From Planococcus antarcticus DSM 14505 (GTDB taxonomy: Bacteria; Bacillota; Bacilli; Bacillales_A; Planococcaceae): DNA of 64,000 nucleotides. Shown here in pieces: positions 50,154 to 59,149 of the stretch; the first letter of the stretch is position 1, and each line of letters starts with the position of its first letter. The notes under the pieces are model-generated. The model saw only the letters and a list, made by a program, of their open reading frames with translations. It ran no database searches and was not told where the DNA came from. Position numbers and translations under genes: made by a program. The stretch covers positions 248,001-312,000 of the forward strand of contig NZ_CP016534.2 in assembly GCF_001687565.2 (NCBI RefSeq), in the 5' to 3' direction.

Positions 50154-51215
50154 TTACCGGGGATAAAAAGTATCGATTTCAAAGGTACCCGAATCAGGTA
50201 AGCTTTCCACCAAAACGGAGCCGAACAGGCCTGCGGGTGTATAGTATCCGCCTTCGACTTTTTCAATCAGTAGACGACGGACAATCTCGAGAGAACCATA
50301 GACTGTCAGATCATAGACGTTGGCGGTTCGAATGCGGGCGACTTTGATGACGCCTTCCTGATTTTTTGCTTCTCCCCAAATATAGGCCGGGGAATTAGCT
50401 CGAACTTCGCTGTCTGGACCCTTCACCCGTTTTTCTACTTGCTTTTCCAGTTTTTCTTTCATCCAATCTGTCGCCAGCAAGGGACCCGCTGCGCCCATCA
50501 AACGTGCGCTGTAAACTTGAGGTTTTGGCATCGGAATCCAGGCAGAAATATTCGGAATACCAGTCGTGTAGAATGCGGTTGAAACATCGCCCCAAGGAAT
50601 TCCCATGGCGGAACGTGAACCGCGCCCAAAATCGATGGTCCGGTGCTGACGTCCGATTGGAACAGCCTTTAAGATTCCATCTTCCCTGTGCATGCTGCCT
50701 GAGCCCAGACCTTGGATCATGGTTTTGAACGTACCTGGTGAAATGCCTGAATCTGAATCAAAACCAAGTGCCAGCTCAATTGCGTCAGGCATTTCTTCTT
50801 TCAATTTTAAAGCGGTGCAGTCGGTCGGGATCACATCAAAGCCGACTCCGGAACACAGAATGACTTCTTTTTCAGCAGCTCGAGCATGCAGGGAATGAGT
50901 CCATTCGAATACAGAAATTTCTCCTGTAATGTCCAAGTAATGTGTTTTTGCTAACAAACATGCTTGAATCATGGGTTCGCTAGTTACTTGAAAAGGACCA
51001 GCACAGTGGAGGACCAGATCGATATCTTCTAGTTGTGCTGCTGCGTGTTTATCTAACGGAAAGGCTTGGAATTCCAGTGACAATTCTTCAGCCAATGGTC
51101 GGATTTTATCGGCATTGCGACCTCCAAGTACAGGAGACATACCTCTATTAACCGCTTCTCTGGCAATCAATTCACCCGTGTAGCCAGTTGTTCCGTAAAT
51201 CATCCATTTTTTCAT
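50154..51215 (-). CDS. Saccharopine dehydrogenase-like NAD(P)-binding protein
   Basis: A 353-residue protein: WMIYGTTGYTGELIAREAV (dinucleotide-binding GxxGxxG), PVLGGRNADKI, DLVLHCAGPFQVTSEPMIQACL, THYLDITGEI and VIPTDCTALKLKEEMPDAIE. This is the family of trans-acting enoyl reductases and saccharopine dehydrogenase-like proteins in Firmicutes; the actual substrate is unknown. RBS CGAGGAGCCGATGAA. Monocistronic. Confidence 0.87.
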   Translation of the reverse strand: MKKWMIYGTTGYTGELIAREAVNRGMSPVLGGRNADKIRPLAEELSLEFQAFPLDKHAAAQLEDIDLVLHCAGPFQVTSEPMIQACLLAKTHYLDITGEISVFEWTHSLHARAAEKEVILCSGVGFDVIPTDCTALKLKEEMPDAIELALGFDSDSGISPGTFKTMIQGLGSGSMHREDGILKAVPIGRQHRTIDFGRGSRSAMGIPWGDVSTAFYTTGIPNISAWIPMPKPQVYSARLMGAAGPLLATDWMKEKLEKQVEKRVKGPDSEVRANSPAYIWGEAKNQEGVIKVARIRTANVYDLTVYGSLEIVRRLLIEKVEGGYYTPAGLFGSVLVESLPDSGTFEIDTFYPR

Positions 51216-51412
51216 TTCATCGGCTCCTCGTTTTTTAGCTCTTCTAGCTATTGTATTCTGTAAAAGCTGAAAAAACCCTTTGTTTAGTTGTAGCTAAGAC
51301 GCTAACTCATCCTATTGAGCCACTTGAAAAGCCAAGTGGTTAGCCCAACTTATGTGGGGATGAAAATGAGAAAGAGAATATATGCCATATTTACATTTTT
51401 TACAAATAAATG

Positions 51413-51441
51413 TTGACTCTAGAAATTTAGAGTGCTTTAAT
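51413..51441 (+). promoter_or_regulatory. Promoter and palindromic operator of the symporter operon
   Basis: TTGACT (51413-51418), 17 bases, TTTAAT (51436-51441). ACTCTA (51416-51421) and TAGAGT (51428-51433) form a perfect inverted repeat within the spacer, suggesting repressor control. Confidence 0.6.
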
Positions 51442-51480
51442 TGTCTATAGATTCGGAATAATAAAAAAGAGGTGAAAAAT

Positions 51481-51873
51481 ATGACGAAGGTCACCACAGG
51501 AAACGGAATCCAGAGTGGAAAAAACGGTAAAGAGCCCTTTCATGAAAGGCTTCCGGATGGAATACCTGATTTTGAAAAGATAGAAAATTCATCAAGCTTC
51601 AGAGAATTGATGAGGAGAAAAAAGCGCTTTTTGATTCCGACAACGATTCTATTTTTAGGTCTTTATCTCTTATTTAATATCGTAATTTCTTATACAGACT
51701 GGTTAAATGCCACTTTTATTGGAGATATCACGTGGGTGTGGGTATTCGCTTTCGGACTGTTCGCGATGACGTGGATTCTTGTGACTATTTATATGAAACG
51801 CGCTGCAAAATTCGATGAAATGGCTAAGAACACGTTAAAGGAATTTGAATATGACGAGGAGGAAACTAAATGA
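51481..51873 (+). CDS. DUF485-family membrane protein
   Basis: A 130-residue protein with two hydrophobic helices (TTILFLGLYLLFNIVISY and WVWVFAFGLFAMTWILVTIY) preceded by the helix SSFRELMRRKKRFLIP, the DUF485 (YjcH-like) signature. In E. coli the yjcH gene lies between acs and actP, and here the gene also overlaps the symporter gene by four bases (ATGA). It carries a 40-residue N-terminal extension longer than YjcH. RBS AGAGGTGAAAAAT. Confidence 0.9.
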   Translation: MTKVTTGNGIQSGKNGKEPFHERLPDGIPDFEKIENSSSFRELMRRKKRFLIPTTILFLGLYLLFNIVISYTDWLNATFIGDITWVWVFAFGLFAMTWILVTIYMKRAAKFDEMAKNTLKEFEYDEEETK

Positions 51874-53405
51874 ATGCTACGGTTATATCCATTTTTGTCT
51901 TTATCGTAGGGATCACCCTTGTCATTACTTATTTTGCAGCGAAACGCACAAATTCCGCTAGTGATTTCTATACAGCGGGAGGCGGCTTAACCGGTTGGCA
52001 AAATGGCTTGGCTATTGCAGGGGATTACTTATCAGCAGCCTCTTTTCTAGGAATTGCAGGAGCCATTGCTTTGTTCGGTTTTGATGGTTTCTTATTTTCT
52101 ATCGGCTACTTAGTAGCGTATTTAGTAGTTCTTTTCATTGTTGCTGAACCACTTCGCAATTTAGGGAAATATACCCTTGCCGATATGATCAATGCGCGCT
52201 TTAATGCAAAAAAAGTCCGCGGGGCAGCGGCATTAAGTTCTATTACCATTGTTATCTTCTACATGATTGCCCAATTGGTTGGGGCAGGAGCATTGATTCA
52301 ATTGCTGTTCGGCATTGATTACATATGGGCTGTTCTGCTTGTCGGCATCATGATGACCATTTATGTACTGTTCGGTGGGATGACAGCAACAAGTTGGGTG
52401 CAGATTATCAAAGCAGTGCTGTTGATGATTGGTACCGTTATCTTGTCGTTCCTTGTATTGAAGAATTTTAACTTCAATATCTTGGAGATGTTTACGCAAA
52501 TGAAGACGGCTACGCCTCACGGAGAAGCGTATTTAAGTCCTGGCGTAAAATACAAAATTCCATTAGATACAATTTCGTTAATGCTTGCTTTGGTTCTCGG
52601 AACTGCAGGACTGCCACACATTCTGATGCGTTTCTTTACCGTTAAAGACGCAAAAACTGCCCGAAGCTCAGTGATGTGGGCTACGTGGATTGTTGGGATT
52701 TTTTATGTTATGACTATTTTTCTTGGTTTCGGAGCCGCGGCTTTCGTAGGATCTGATTTGATCACCGCGACAAACCCTGCCGGAAATATGGCGGCACCTC
52801 TGTTAGCGCAGGCTTTAGGTGGTGATGTGCTAATGTCGTTCATTTCAGCTGTTGCGTTTGCAACAATTCTAGCTGTAGTGGCGGGACTTGTTTTGACAGG
52901 TGCTTCAGCGTTTGCCCATGATATTTATGGCCAAATCATCAAAAAAGGTCAGGCGACGGAACGCCAGCAAATGTTGGCAGCCCGCTATGCGTCTCTTGGC
53001 GTATCGGCATTCTCCATCCTTTTGGCGATTTTTGCACAAAGCTTGAATGTAGCGTTCCTAGTCTCGCTAGCATTCTGTATTGCTGCCAGTGCTAATTTGC
53101 CGGTTATTCTTTATACAATTTTCTGGAAACGTTTTAACACGACCGGAGCAGTATCCGCAATTTTAACCGGGTTGATTTCAGCATTAGTACTGGTTTCCCT
53201 CAGCCCGAGCGTAATGAGTCCGGAAGCGGGAGCGGCGATTTTCGTTGGCGATCCGATTTTCCCGTTGACCAATCCAGCCTTATTCTCTGTACCCCTTGGC
53301 TTTATCGGCGGATGGGTTGGAACGATGTTGTCAAAAGAACGCGACCTCAAGAAATACTCCGAGGTCAACGTTCGTGCGAATACCGGTGGGTTTAGACAAT
53401 TGTAA
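51870..53405 (+). CDS. Sodium:solute symporter, acetate/monocarboxylate type (ActP/YwcA)
   Basis: A 511-residue transporter of the SSS family with about 13 helices: SDFYTAGGGLTGWQNGLAIAGDYLSAASFLG is the canonical ActP N-terminal motif, and GLPHILMRFFTVKDAKTARSSV and AFATILAVVAGLVLTGASAFAHD are core helices. It probably takes up acetate or pyruvate with Na+ or H+. Coupled to a DUF485 protein, as in the yjcH-actP operon. A palindrome in the promoter suggests substrate-dependent control. Confidence 0.9.
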   Translation: MNATVISIFVFIVGITLVITYFAAKRTNSASDFYTAGGGLTGWQNGLAIAGDYLSAASFLGIAGAIALFGFDGFLFSIGYLVAYLVVLFIVAEPLRNLGKYTLADMINARFNAKKVRGAAALSSITIVIFYMIAQLVGAGALIQLLFGIDYIWAVLLVGIMMTIYVLFGGMTATSWVQIIKAVLLMIGTVILSFLVLKNFNFNILEMFTQMKTATPHGEAYLSPGVKYKIPLDTISLMLALVLGTAGLPHILMRFFTVKDAKTARSSVMWATWIVGIFYVMTIFLGFGAAAFVGSDLITATNPAGNMAAPLLAQALGGDVLMSFISAVAFATILAVVAGLVLTGASAFAHDIYGQIIKKGQATERQQMLAARYASLGVSAFSILLAIFAQSLNVAFLVSLAFCIAASANLPVILYTIFWKRFNTTGAVSAILTGLISALVLVSLSPSVMSPEAGAAIFVGDPIFPLTNPALFSVPLGFIGGWVGTMLSKERDLKKYSEVNVRANTGGFRQL

Positions 53406-53414
53406 AGAAAGAGA

Positions 53415-53447
53415 AAAAATCGGTGCCACAATAGGCATCGATTTTTT
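53415..53447 (+). terminator. Terminator of the symporter operon
   Basis: AAAAAATCGGTGCC and GGCATCGATTTTTT pair (one wobble) around ACAATA. Confidence 0.88.
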
Positions 53448-53531
53448 CATTTGAATATTAAAGGATTCGGACAGAACATGACGAATTAAGTGAAGTAAGA
53501 AAAGAATTGGAAATTAAGGGGAGTGAAACGA

Positions 53532-54533
53532 ATGACGAAGCTCTATTTAATTCCTTACCGCGTAGAAGAGATAGTTGAACAGGCACCACAGATTCCCGAA
53601 GGTATACGGATGATCGAAGCTCCTGAAGTGTGGGAAGCAGCAGAAAAAGGGAAAGGGACGATCATTGCCATCTTAGACACCGGTTGTCAGCCGGATCATC
53701 CTGATCTGCAAGACCGAATTATTGGTGGGAAAAACTTTACGCCTGATTTCGATGGCGATGCAGCGAATTTTGACGATAATAACGGCCATGGCACACATGT
53801 CGCAGGGACTGTTGCTGCTTCCTATAGAAAAGATGGTGGAATAGCGGGAGTGGCACCATCTGCTCAGCTGCTCATTTTGAAAGTGCTGGCGGGGGAAGGC
53901 GGCGGGGAATATCAGGGAATCATCGACGGCATCCAGTTTGCGATTGATTGGAGAGGACCGAACGGGGAAACGGTAACGGTCATTTCCATGTCGCTTGGAG
54001 GACCGGAAGATGTAACGGATCTCCACGAGGTGATTAAGCGTGCTGTAGACGTCGGTATCCCAGTTGTCTGTGCTGCAGGCAACGAAGGAGATGACCTTCA
54101 CGATACCAACGAATTCGCTTATCCAGGAGCTTACGGTGAGGTAATTCAAGTAGGAGCAGTGAATTTTGATCGAAGAATTGCCAATTTCAGCAATACGAAT
54201 GATGAAATCGATTTAGTAGCTCCAGGCGTCGACATTTATTCGACGTATCCGGGAGGGAAATATGCCAGTTTGTCAGGCACTTCAATGGCAACGCCACATG
54301 TATCTGGAGCTTTGGCATTAATTAAAAATATTGCAGAAAAAGAATTTGCCCGTGAACTAACAGAAGCTGAGTTATATGCTCAATTGGTTCGCCGCACAAT
54401 GCCGCTTGGCTATCCGAAAACTGCAGAAGGCAATGGCTTGCTGTCACTGGATATTTTGAATAAAATCGAACAATTGTTTAAAGTGATCAACAGATCTTAC
54501 AGTACAACCGAAAAAAGAAAACTAAACGACTGA
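53532..54533 (+). CDS. ispA: Intracellular serine protease (subtilase, IspA type)
   Basis: A 333-residue subtilisin without signal peptide. The N-terminal LYLIPYRVEEIVE carries the LIPY motif of the short intracellular propeptide. The catalytic triad is Asp49 (AILDTG), His86 (NGHGTHVAG) and Ser251 (SGTSMATPHVSG); oxyanion Asn is in CAAGNEGD. A short insertion (DWRGPNGETV) differs from Bacillus IspA. It is the main stationary-phase cytosolic protease in Bacillus. Start at 53532 after AAGGGGAGTG. Confidence 0.94.
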   Translation: MTKLYLIPYRVEEIVEQAPQIPEGIRMIEAPEVWEAAEKGKGTIIAILDTGCQPDHPDLQDRIIGGKNFTPDFDGDAANFDDNNGHGTHVAGTVAASYRKDGGIAGVAPSAQLLILKVLAGEGGGEYQGIIDGIQFAIDWRGPNGETVTVISMSLGGPEDVTDLHEVIKRAVDVGIPVVCAAGNEGDDLHDTNEFAYPGAYGEVIQVGAVNFDRRIANFSNTNDEIDLVAPGVDIYSTYPGGKYASLSGTSMATPHVSGALALIKNIAEKEFARELTEAELYAQLVRRTMPLGYPKTAEGNGLLSLDILNKIEQLFKVINRSYSTTEKRKLND

Positions 54534-54542
54534 TAATAGGTA

Positions 54543-54579
54543 GAGTCATCCATTTTACGATTAGTGGATGGCTTTTTTT
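54543..54579 (+). terminator. Terminator of ispA
   Basis: AGTCATCCA and TGGATGGCT around a 12-base loop, then seven T. Confidence 0.85.
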
Positions 54580-54739
54580 GATGCTTAAAATTTGCATCGG
54601 GTTAGTTTGTATAGCTATAAGGGTTGATCGGGAAGTGATATAGAGAGTAGTGAAGCAATCTGAAGATGTAGAGTTTTTATTTGGACATCTTCAAAAAACT
54701 AAATTATATTCATTTGAAAAGAAAATTCAGAATACTCAT

Positions 54740-54768
54740 TTGATAATTTGCATTAATATGCTTATACT
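54740..54768 (+). promoter_or_regulatory. Promoter of the peptide-binding protein gene
   Basis: TTGATA (54740-54745), 17 bases, TATACT (54763-54768). Confidence 0.8.
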
Positions 54769-54859
54769 TAACCTTATCTTCTTATTGTCTATAATTATAT
54801 GGAATTAGCTTCCGTTATGTAGATAAAAAGTATCAAAAAACATACGAGGGGGAAAAATA

Positions 54860-56500
54860 ATGGAGAAAAATCTATATCGTCCAATTTGCCTTTTACTGAT
54901 TTTGGTTTTATTGCTGGCAGCTTGTTCTGGGAACAATGAAACAGGGAGTGCGGAAAACAGTGGAGAAGAGATGACGGAAGAAGACAAGCAGGGGGGCACA
55001 TTGATTTATGGCCGTGGAGCTGATTCGGTTGGACTGGATCCCATCAATGTGACAGATGGCGAGTCCATACGGGTTACTCACAATGTTTTTGAAACTTTGT
55101 TGGAATACGACCAAAATTTAGAATTACAGCCGAAACTGGCAACTGAGTATAGTTCGAGTGAAGATGGCTTGACTTGGACATTCCAATTACGTGAAGGCGT
55201 CACATTCCATGACGGAACTGACTTTAATGCGGAAGCGGTCGTCTTCAATTTTGAGCGGTGGATGGACCCAGAAAACCCATACCACCAAGGAGATTTTCCT
55301 TATTATCCGTTCCTCTATGGCGGATTTAAAGGAGATGAAAATCATTTAATCGAGCATGTGGTAGCGACAGGTGAGCATGAGCTTGAAATCAAACTGAAAC
55401 GTAAAACGGCTCCATTCCTTAGTTACTTAGCCATTTCCATGTTCGGGATTGCAAGCCCGGCCGCTATTGAGCAGTATGGTGACAAATTGTATGAGCATCC
55501 AGTAGGTACAGGACCGTTCCAGTTTGAAGAGTGGAGCCGTAACAGTACCATTACATTAGCAAAAAATCCTGAGTACTGGATGGACGGAAAACCTTATTTG
55601 GATAAACTTATCTATCAAGTAATCCCTGAAAATGCAGCACGATTGAACGCTCTACAAGCTGGAGAAATTGACGTCTTAGACGGCATGAACGCTGGTGACA
55701 CGAATATCGTAGAAGAAACAGAAGGGCTAGAGCTGCAGAAGCGCCCAAGTTTTAATATCGGCTATATGGCCTTCAATATGGAAAAAGAACCGTTTAATGA
55801 TCCATTAGTCCGAAAAGCAATTAGCATGGCAATCAATAAAGAAGAAATTGTAGATGCATTCTATAACGGGTTAGCGGACACCGCAACGAGTCCATTGCCT
55901 CCTTCACTGTGGAGCCATGATGATACGTTGAAAAAATACGATTACAATGTCGAAGAAGCGAAAAAGCTATTAGCTGAAGCAGGATTTGCAGATGGCTTTA
56001 AAACTGAACTGTATACAATGAGCAATCCGCGTCCTTATTTGCCGGAACCAATGAAAATTGCTGAAGCGATCCAGTCAGATTTAGCTGAAATTGGTATTAC
56101 GGCTGAAATCGTCTCGATGGAATGGGCAACCTATTTGGAAGATACGAAAAACGGCAAGCACAGTATGGCGATGTACGGTTGGACCGGCGTCATGGCTGAT
56201 CCCGATAACTTCTTGTATCCAAACTTAAGCAAAACCAATGCACAAGTGCCGGCACAGAATATCGCCTTCTATAAGAGTGATGAATTTACCTCGTTGATCA
56301 CAGAAGCCCGTGAAACCATTGATCAAGACAAACGGACTGAGCTTTATAAAGAAGCGCAACAGTTGTTCCAAGAAGACGCGCCGTGGGTAATGCTCGCTTA
56401 TACAACTCCACCGCTTGCACAAAGCGATTATGTGGAAGACTATATACCGCATCCGATGAGCAATGATTTAATGACGGATGTCTATTTATCAAACCAATAA
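54860..56500 (+). CDS. Oligopeptide/dipeptide-binding lipoprotein (ABC family 5)
   Basis: A 546-residue lipoprotein: signal peptide, lipobox LLLAAC (Cys about residue 21), an acidic linker, then the family 5 fold: GRGADSVGLDPINVTDGESIRV, GLTWTFQLREGVTFHDGTDFNAEAV, PVGTGPFQFEEW and KNPEYWMDGKPYLDKLIYQVIP. It binds peptides or nickel/glutathione-type ligands. No permease or ATPase is adjacent. The next gene, an aminopeptidase, suggests peptide capture coupled to breakdown. RBS GAGGGGGAAAAATA. Confidence 0.92.
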   Translation: MEKNLYRPICLLLILVLLLAACSGNNETGSAENSGEEMTEEDKQGGTLIYGRGADSVGLDPINVTDGESIRVTHNVFETLLEYDQNLELQPKLATEYSSSEDGLTWTFQLREGVTFHDGTDFNAEAVVFNFERWMDPENPYHQGDFPYYPFLYGGFKGDENHLIEHVVATGEHELEIKLKRKTAPFLSYLAISMFGIASPAAIEQYGDKLYEHPVGTGPFQFEEWSRNSTITLAKNPEYWMDGKPYLDKLIYQVIPENAARLNALQAGEIDVLDGMNAGDTNIVEETEGLELQKRPSFNIGYMAFNMEKEPFNDPLVRKAISMAINKEEIVDAFYNGLADTATSPLPPSLWSHDDTLKKYDYNVEEAKKLLAEAGFADGFKTELYTMSNPRPYLPEPMKIAEAIQSDLAEIGITAEIVSMEWATYLEDTKNGKHSMAMYGWTGVMADPDNFLYPNLSKTNAQVPAQNIAFYKSDEFTSLITEARETIDQDKRTELYKEAQQLFQEDAPWVMLAYTTPPLAQSDYVEDYIPHPMSNDLMTDVYLSNQ

Positions 56501-56516
56501 TTGGAGTGGATGAGCT

Positions 56517-57596
56517 TTGTATCAATTGCTAAAAAATCTATGTGAACTAGTAGGGCCAAGTGGTTTTGAACAAGACGTTCAACGCTTTATCAAAAATGAA
56601 ATAGAGAATAAAGTGGATGAATTGGAGGTGGATGCTCTGGGTAATCTGATTGCGACGATAAAAGCGACAGATCCTCAGTTGCCATCGATTCTGCTGGCAG
56701 CACATGCAGATGAAATCGGCTTTATCGTCAAAAAAATCGAGCCGAACGGCACACTTCGTTTTGAACAGCTCGGTGGATTTGATAATCGTGTGCTGCTGGC
56801 ACAACCTGTCACTATTAAAGGGGCGGATGGTTACATTGAAGGAGTAATCGGAACTTTAGCTGTTCATTATGTGAAATGGGACGATCCAAAAAGAATCACT
56901 TCTCACCGTGATTTGTATATCGACGTCGGGGCATCTTCGGCACAAGAAATTCTGGAAATGGGCATTAAAGTTGGTCAGCCAATAAGCTATGGCAGTGGCC
57001 TAAAATTAGTAGGAGACAAAAAACGCAATCGCGTAGTCGGAAAAGCACTCGATGACCGTTCAGGCTGTGCCGTGTTGATCGAACTGATCAACAATCTTCA
57101 GTCGAAAAAAGACAGTAAACATGGCGAAATTTATTGTGTCTTTACGGTTCAAGAAGAAGTGGGGTTAAGAGGAGCTTCTGTACTATCACCAAATCTCAAA
57201 CCTGATTTTGCCTTGGCCATCGATACAACACCGACTAGTGATACGTACGATGTCTTAATGACAGGAACGCGGAAGCTCGGGAGCGGGCCCTGCATCAAAA
57301 TCGCCGACAAGTCATTGATATCGCATCCGCTTGTCACAGGACTTTTGGAAAAAGTTGCGGTAGAACAGAATATTCCGCATCAACAGGAAATTTTCATGGG
57401 CATCGGTACAGATGCCGGGGCAATCCACATGACATCTACCGGGGTTTCGTCAGGAGTGATATCCATTCCTTCTCGCTATACACATACCCCCATCGAAATT
57501 GTCGATTTGGATGATCTTAATAACACCGTTCGGTTAGTGGAAGCATTCATTTTTTCTTCAAAGAGCTTAGTTGGAAAGAACTTTTTGGATACATGA
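56517..57596 (+). CDS. M42-family zinc aminopeptidase (glutamyl aminopeptidase type)
   Basis: A 359-residue cytosolic peptidase. Metal ligands appear in LLAAHADEIGF (His), KALDDRSGCAV (bridging Asp), TVQEEVGLRGA (catalytic Glu-Glu), LAIDTTP (Asp) and SRYTHTPIE (His). It trims N-terminal residues from short peptides as a large tetrahedral complex. The start is TTG at 56517 after GGAGTGGATGAGC, 16 bases after the binding protein stop, so the two are one operon. Confidence 0.9.
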   Translation: MYQLLKNLCELVGPSGFEQDVQRFIKNEIENKVDELEVDALGNLIATIKATDPQLPSILLAAHADEIGFIVKKIEPNGTLRFEQLGGFDNRVLLAQPVTIKGADGYIEGVIGTLAVHYVKWDDPKRITSHRDLYIDVGASSAQEILEMGIKVGQPISYGSGLKLVGDKKRNRVVGKALDDRSGCAVLIELINNLQSKKDSKHGEIYCVFTVQEEVGLRGASVLSPNLKPDFALAIDTTPTSDTYDVLMTGTRKLGSGPCIKIADKSLISHPLVTGLLEKVAVEQNIPHQQEIFMGIGTDAGAIHMTSTGVSSGVISIPSRYTHTPIEIVDLDDLNNTVRLVEAFIFSSKSLVGKNFLDT

Positions 57597-57607
57597 ATAG
57601 TGGTAAG

Positions 57608-57640
57608 AGCCGGGTGCCCAACAAAGCACTCGGCTTTTTT
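57608..57640 (+). terminator. Terminator of the peptidase operon
   Basis: AGCCGGGTGC and GCACTCGGCT around CCAACAAA, then TTTTTT. The following gap to 57790 contains a 12-base palindrome ACGAACGTTCGT (57692-57703) of unknown use. Confidence 0.88.
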
Positions 57641-57790
57641 CTGAAATAAAATAGAAACGAAATTTTGGTTCGGAAATATATATCGGTAATGACGAACGTT
57701 CGTGAAGTGTTTTGGTACGTTTACGAACACGTTGAAATGAAAAGTGAAGAATGAAGTTTATAAAATTTTTAAACTATCCATGATCAAGAA

Positions 57791-57819
57791 TTGACTTATA
57801 TATATACCTGTAATATTAT
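57791..57819 (+). promoter_or_regulatory. Promoter immediately before the ArsR-type gene (leaderless transcript predicted)
   Basis: TTGACT (57791-57796), 17 bases, TATTAT (57814-57819). Transcription would begin near 57826, one or two bases before the ATG at 57828, leaving no room for a ribosome binding site. Confidence 0.7.
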
Positions 57820-57827
57820 ACTTACAT

Positions 57828-58175
57828 ATGACACATTTTAATTCAGGAGATCATTTACTTACAGTCCTTGAAGCTTTGTCGAATTCCCATCGACTCAGAA
57901 TTATTGCCGTTCTTTCAGAAGGGAAGCAATACGTGAGTCAGCTTGCAAGAGAATTAGGTATTAGTAGACCACTGTTATATCTTCACTTACAAAAACTAGA
58001 GGAGGCCGAATTGGTTACGAGCGATATGGAAATTTTAGAGAGTGGAAAAGCAGCTAAATACTACATGCTTAATTCATTTCAAATTGAATTGAACGACCAA
58101 TTGGTACATAAGCTAGCAAATTCTTTAAGCGTTAAAAAGAAAAATGACAATAAAGGAGAAAAAGAGAGTGACTGA
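57828..58175 (+). CDS. ArsR-type winged-helix regulator
   Basis: A 115-residue protein. Residues 8-85 form a winged helix (LTVLEALSNSHRLRIIAVLSEG, YVSQLARELGISRPLLYLHLQKLEEAELV); the tail is rich in Lys/Asn. There is no metal-binding Cys, so it is not a metal sensor of the classic type. No Shine-Dalgarno sequence precedes the ATG, and the promoter suggests a leaderless mRNA. Its end overlaps the next gene by eight bases. In related bacteria such a regulator beside a small one-helix protein may control membrane stress genes; this is a guess. Confidence 0.82.
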   Translation: MTHFNSGDHLLTVLEALSNSHRLRIIAVLSEGKQYVSQLARELGISRPLLYLHLQKLEEAELVTSDMEILESGKAAKYYMLNSFQIELNDQLVHKLANSLSVKKKNDNKGEKESD

Positions 58176-58410
58176 GACAACAAGCTTTAATATAGGGGAT
58201 ATAGTAGCAACCACATTTATATTAGGTTTTTCGATCATCATACCAGCAATTATTATCTTTATCATTTACAAAATCATTAAGCGAAGTGAAAAAAGAGCAA
58301 ATGAACGAATTGCGTTAGAAAGAGAAAATACTGTGCTAGTCAAGAAGCAACTTGATGATATGAATGAGCGAGTTATGATCATAGAAAAAATGCTCCGAGA
58401 AGTAGAGTAA
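58168..58410 (+). CDS. Small membrane protein with coiled-coil tail
   Basis: An 80-residue product starting with GTG at 58168, nine bases after AAAGGAG. One membrane helix (ATTFILGFSIIIPAIIIFIIYKII) is followed by a charged coiled coil (RIALERENTVLVKKQLDDMNERVMIIEKML). The topology resembles DUF4083-type proteins, but I cannot assign a family firmly. It is translated from the same transcript as the ArsR-type regulator, which suggests that the two act together, for example by tethering. Confidence 0.72.
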   Translation: MTETTSFNIGDIVATTFILGFSIIIPAIIIFIIYKIIKRSEKRANERIALERENTVLVKKQLDDMNERVMIIEKMLREVE

Positions 58411-58411
58411 C

Positions 58412-58453
58412 AATAAAACGGAATACCTTAAATTAAAGGTATTCCGTTTTATT
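58412..58453 (+). terminator. Terminator of the ArsR-type operon
   Basis: ATAAAACGGAATACCTT and its complement around AAATT form a 17-bp stem ending in TTTTATT. Confidence 0.92.
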
Positions 58454-58555
58454 GATTTTGAAGTTTCTAAAGAAACAACATTAGTTTTTTACCGATTTTA
58501 ATCCAGCAACTCTTTCGAAATCTAAAAAGAATTAGGGCAGTGAACACTGAAAACT

Positions 58556-58590
58556 GAATGTAACAAAAGTGCAGTTAAGTTACATTCAAA
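58556..58590. repeat. Left inverted repeat of the 2.4-kb island
   Basis: TTAAGTTACATTCAAAA (58574-58590) recurs as its exact complement at 60943-60959. It also pairs locally: GAATGTAAC (58556-58564) with GTTACATTC (58579-58587). Confidence 0.75.
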
Positions 58591-58596
58591 ACAATG

Positions 58597-58634
58597 ATAA
58601 CCCCCGATCGGCCATTTGGCCGATCGGGGGTTAT
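58597..58634. terminator. GC-rich perfect hairpin without T tract
   Basis: ATAACCCCCGATCGGCC and its complement around a four-base loop. It has the shape of a terminator but only TTATTA follows. It lies just inside the left island repeat and may end transcripts from either side. Confidence 0.6.
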
Positions 58635-58694
58635 TACAGGCGTTATTATTAACTTTCAACTAGATTGGAGCTATTCGTTTGCTCGTCCTGGTTT

Positions 58695-59059
58695 TTATCG
58701 TATTCTTGCATGAGAGAAGGAACATCCGTCTAAATAGCGTTTAGCGCGCTCGATTTCCCCAGGTGGTGTTGTTCCAGTTTTCTTTCGGAACCCATTCAAT
58801 AAAATGAATTCACCATTTTCGTAATGAAAACGGAAAAAGCGAAAGCTAGTGCTGACTAGAATTGTGCGGAGTTCATAGATGTCTTTCTCTATCGGTCTTC
58901 TGTGTGGCATATGCAGCGTTGGACCAAACTCTCCCAGTAATTGAATGGTGCGTAATACCTTCGCTCTTTCCTTTTGGGAAGCGAGTTTAAAAACTCAGCA
59001 GCAGGTTCTTCGCCATTGTCTTTTTTATATGCATTGACTGTCCATTTTGGCTTTTCCAT
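58695..59059 (-). pseudogene. HigB/phage Gp49-like toxin gene with frameshift, no antitoxin
   Basis: The first part reads MEKPKWTVNAYKKDNGEEPA, AEFLNSLPK. After the A run near 58977 the frame is lost, but a second frame continues AKVLRTIQLLGEFGPTLHMP, HRRPIEKDIYELRTILVSTS, FRFFRFHYENGEFILLNGF, KKTGTTP. One extra A (A4 to A5) reunites them into a typical HigB-type ribosome-dependent RNase toxin. The C-terminal tail after RAKRYL looks aberrant as well. No HigA-type antitoxin gene follows and the start lacks a ribosome binding site, so this is probably a decayed remnant. Confidence 0.78.
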
Positions 59060-59149
59060 ACGCCGAATATAACATATAAGTAATAAAATATCGATTATGA
59101 TGAGCAAATTCTAAAAGTAACTTAATTTGAATTAAGTTCCATTCAGTTT

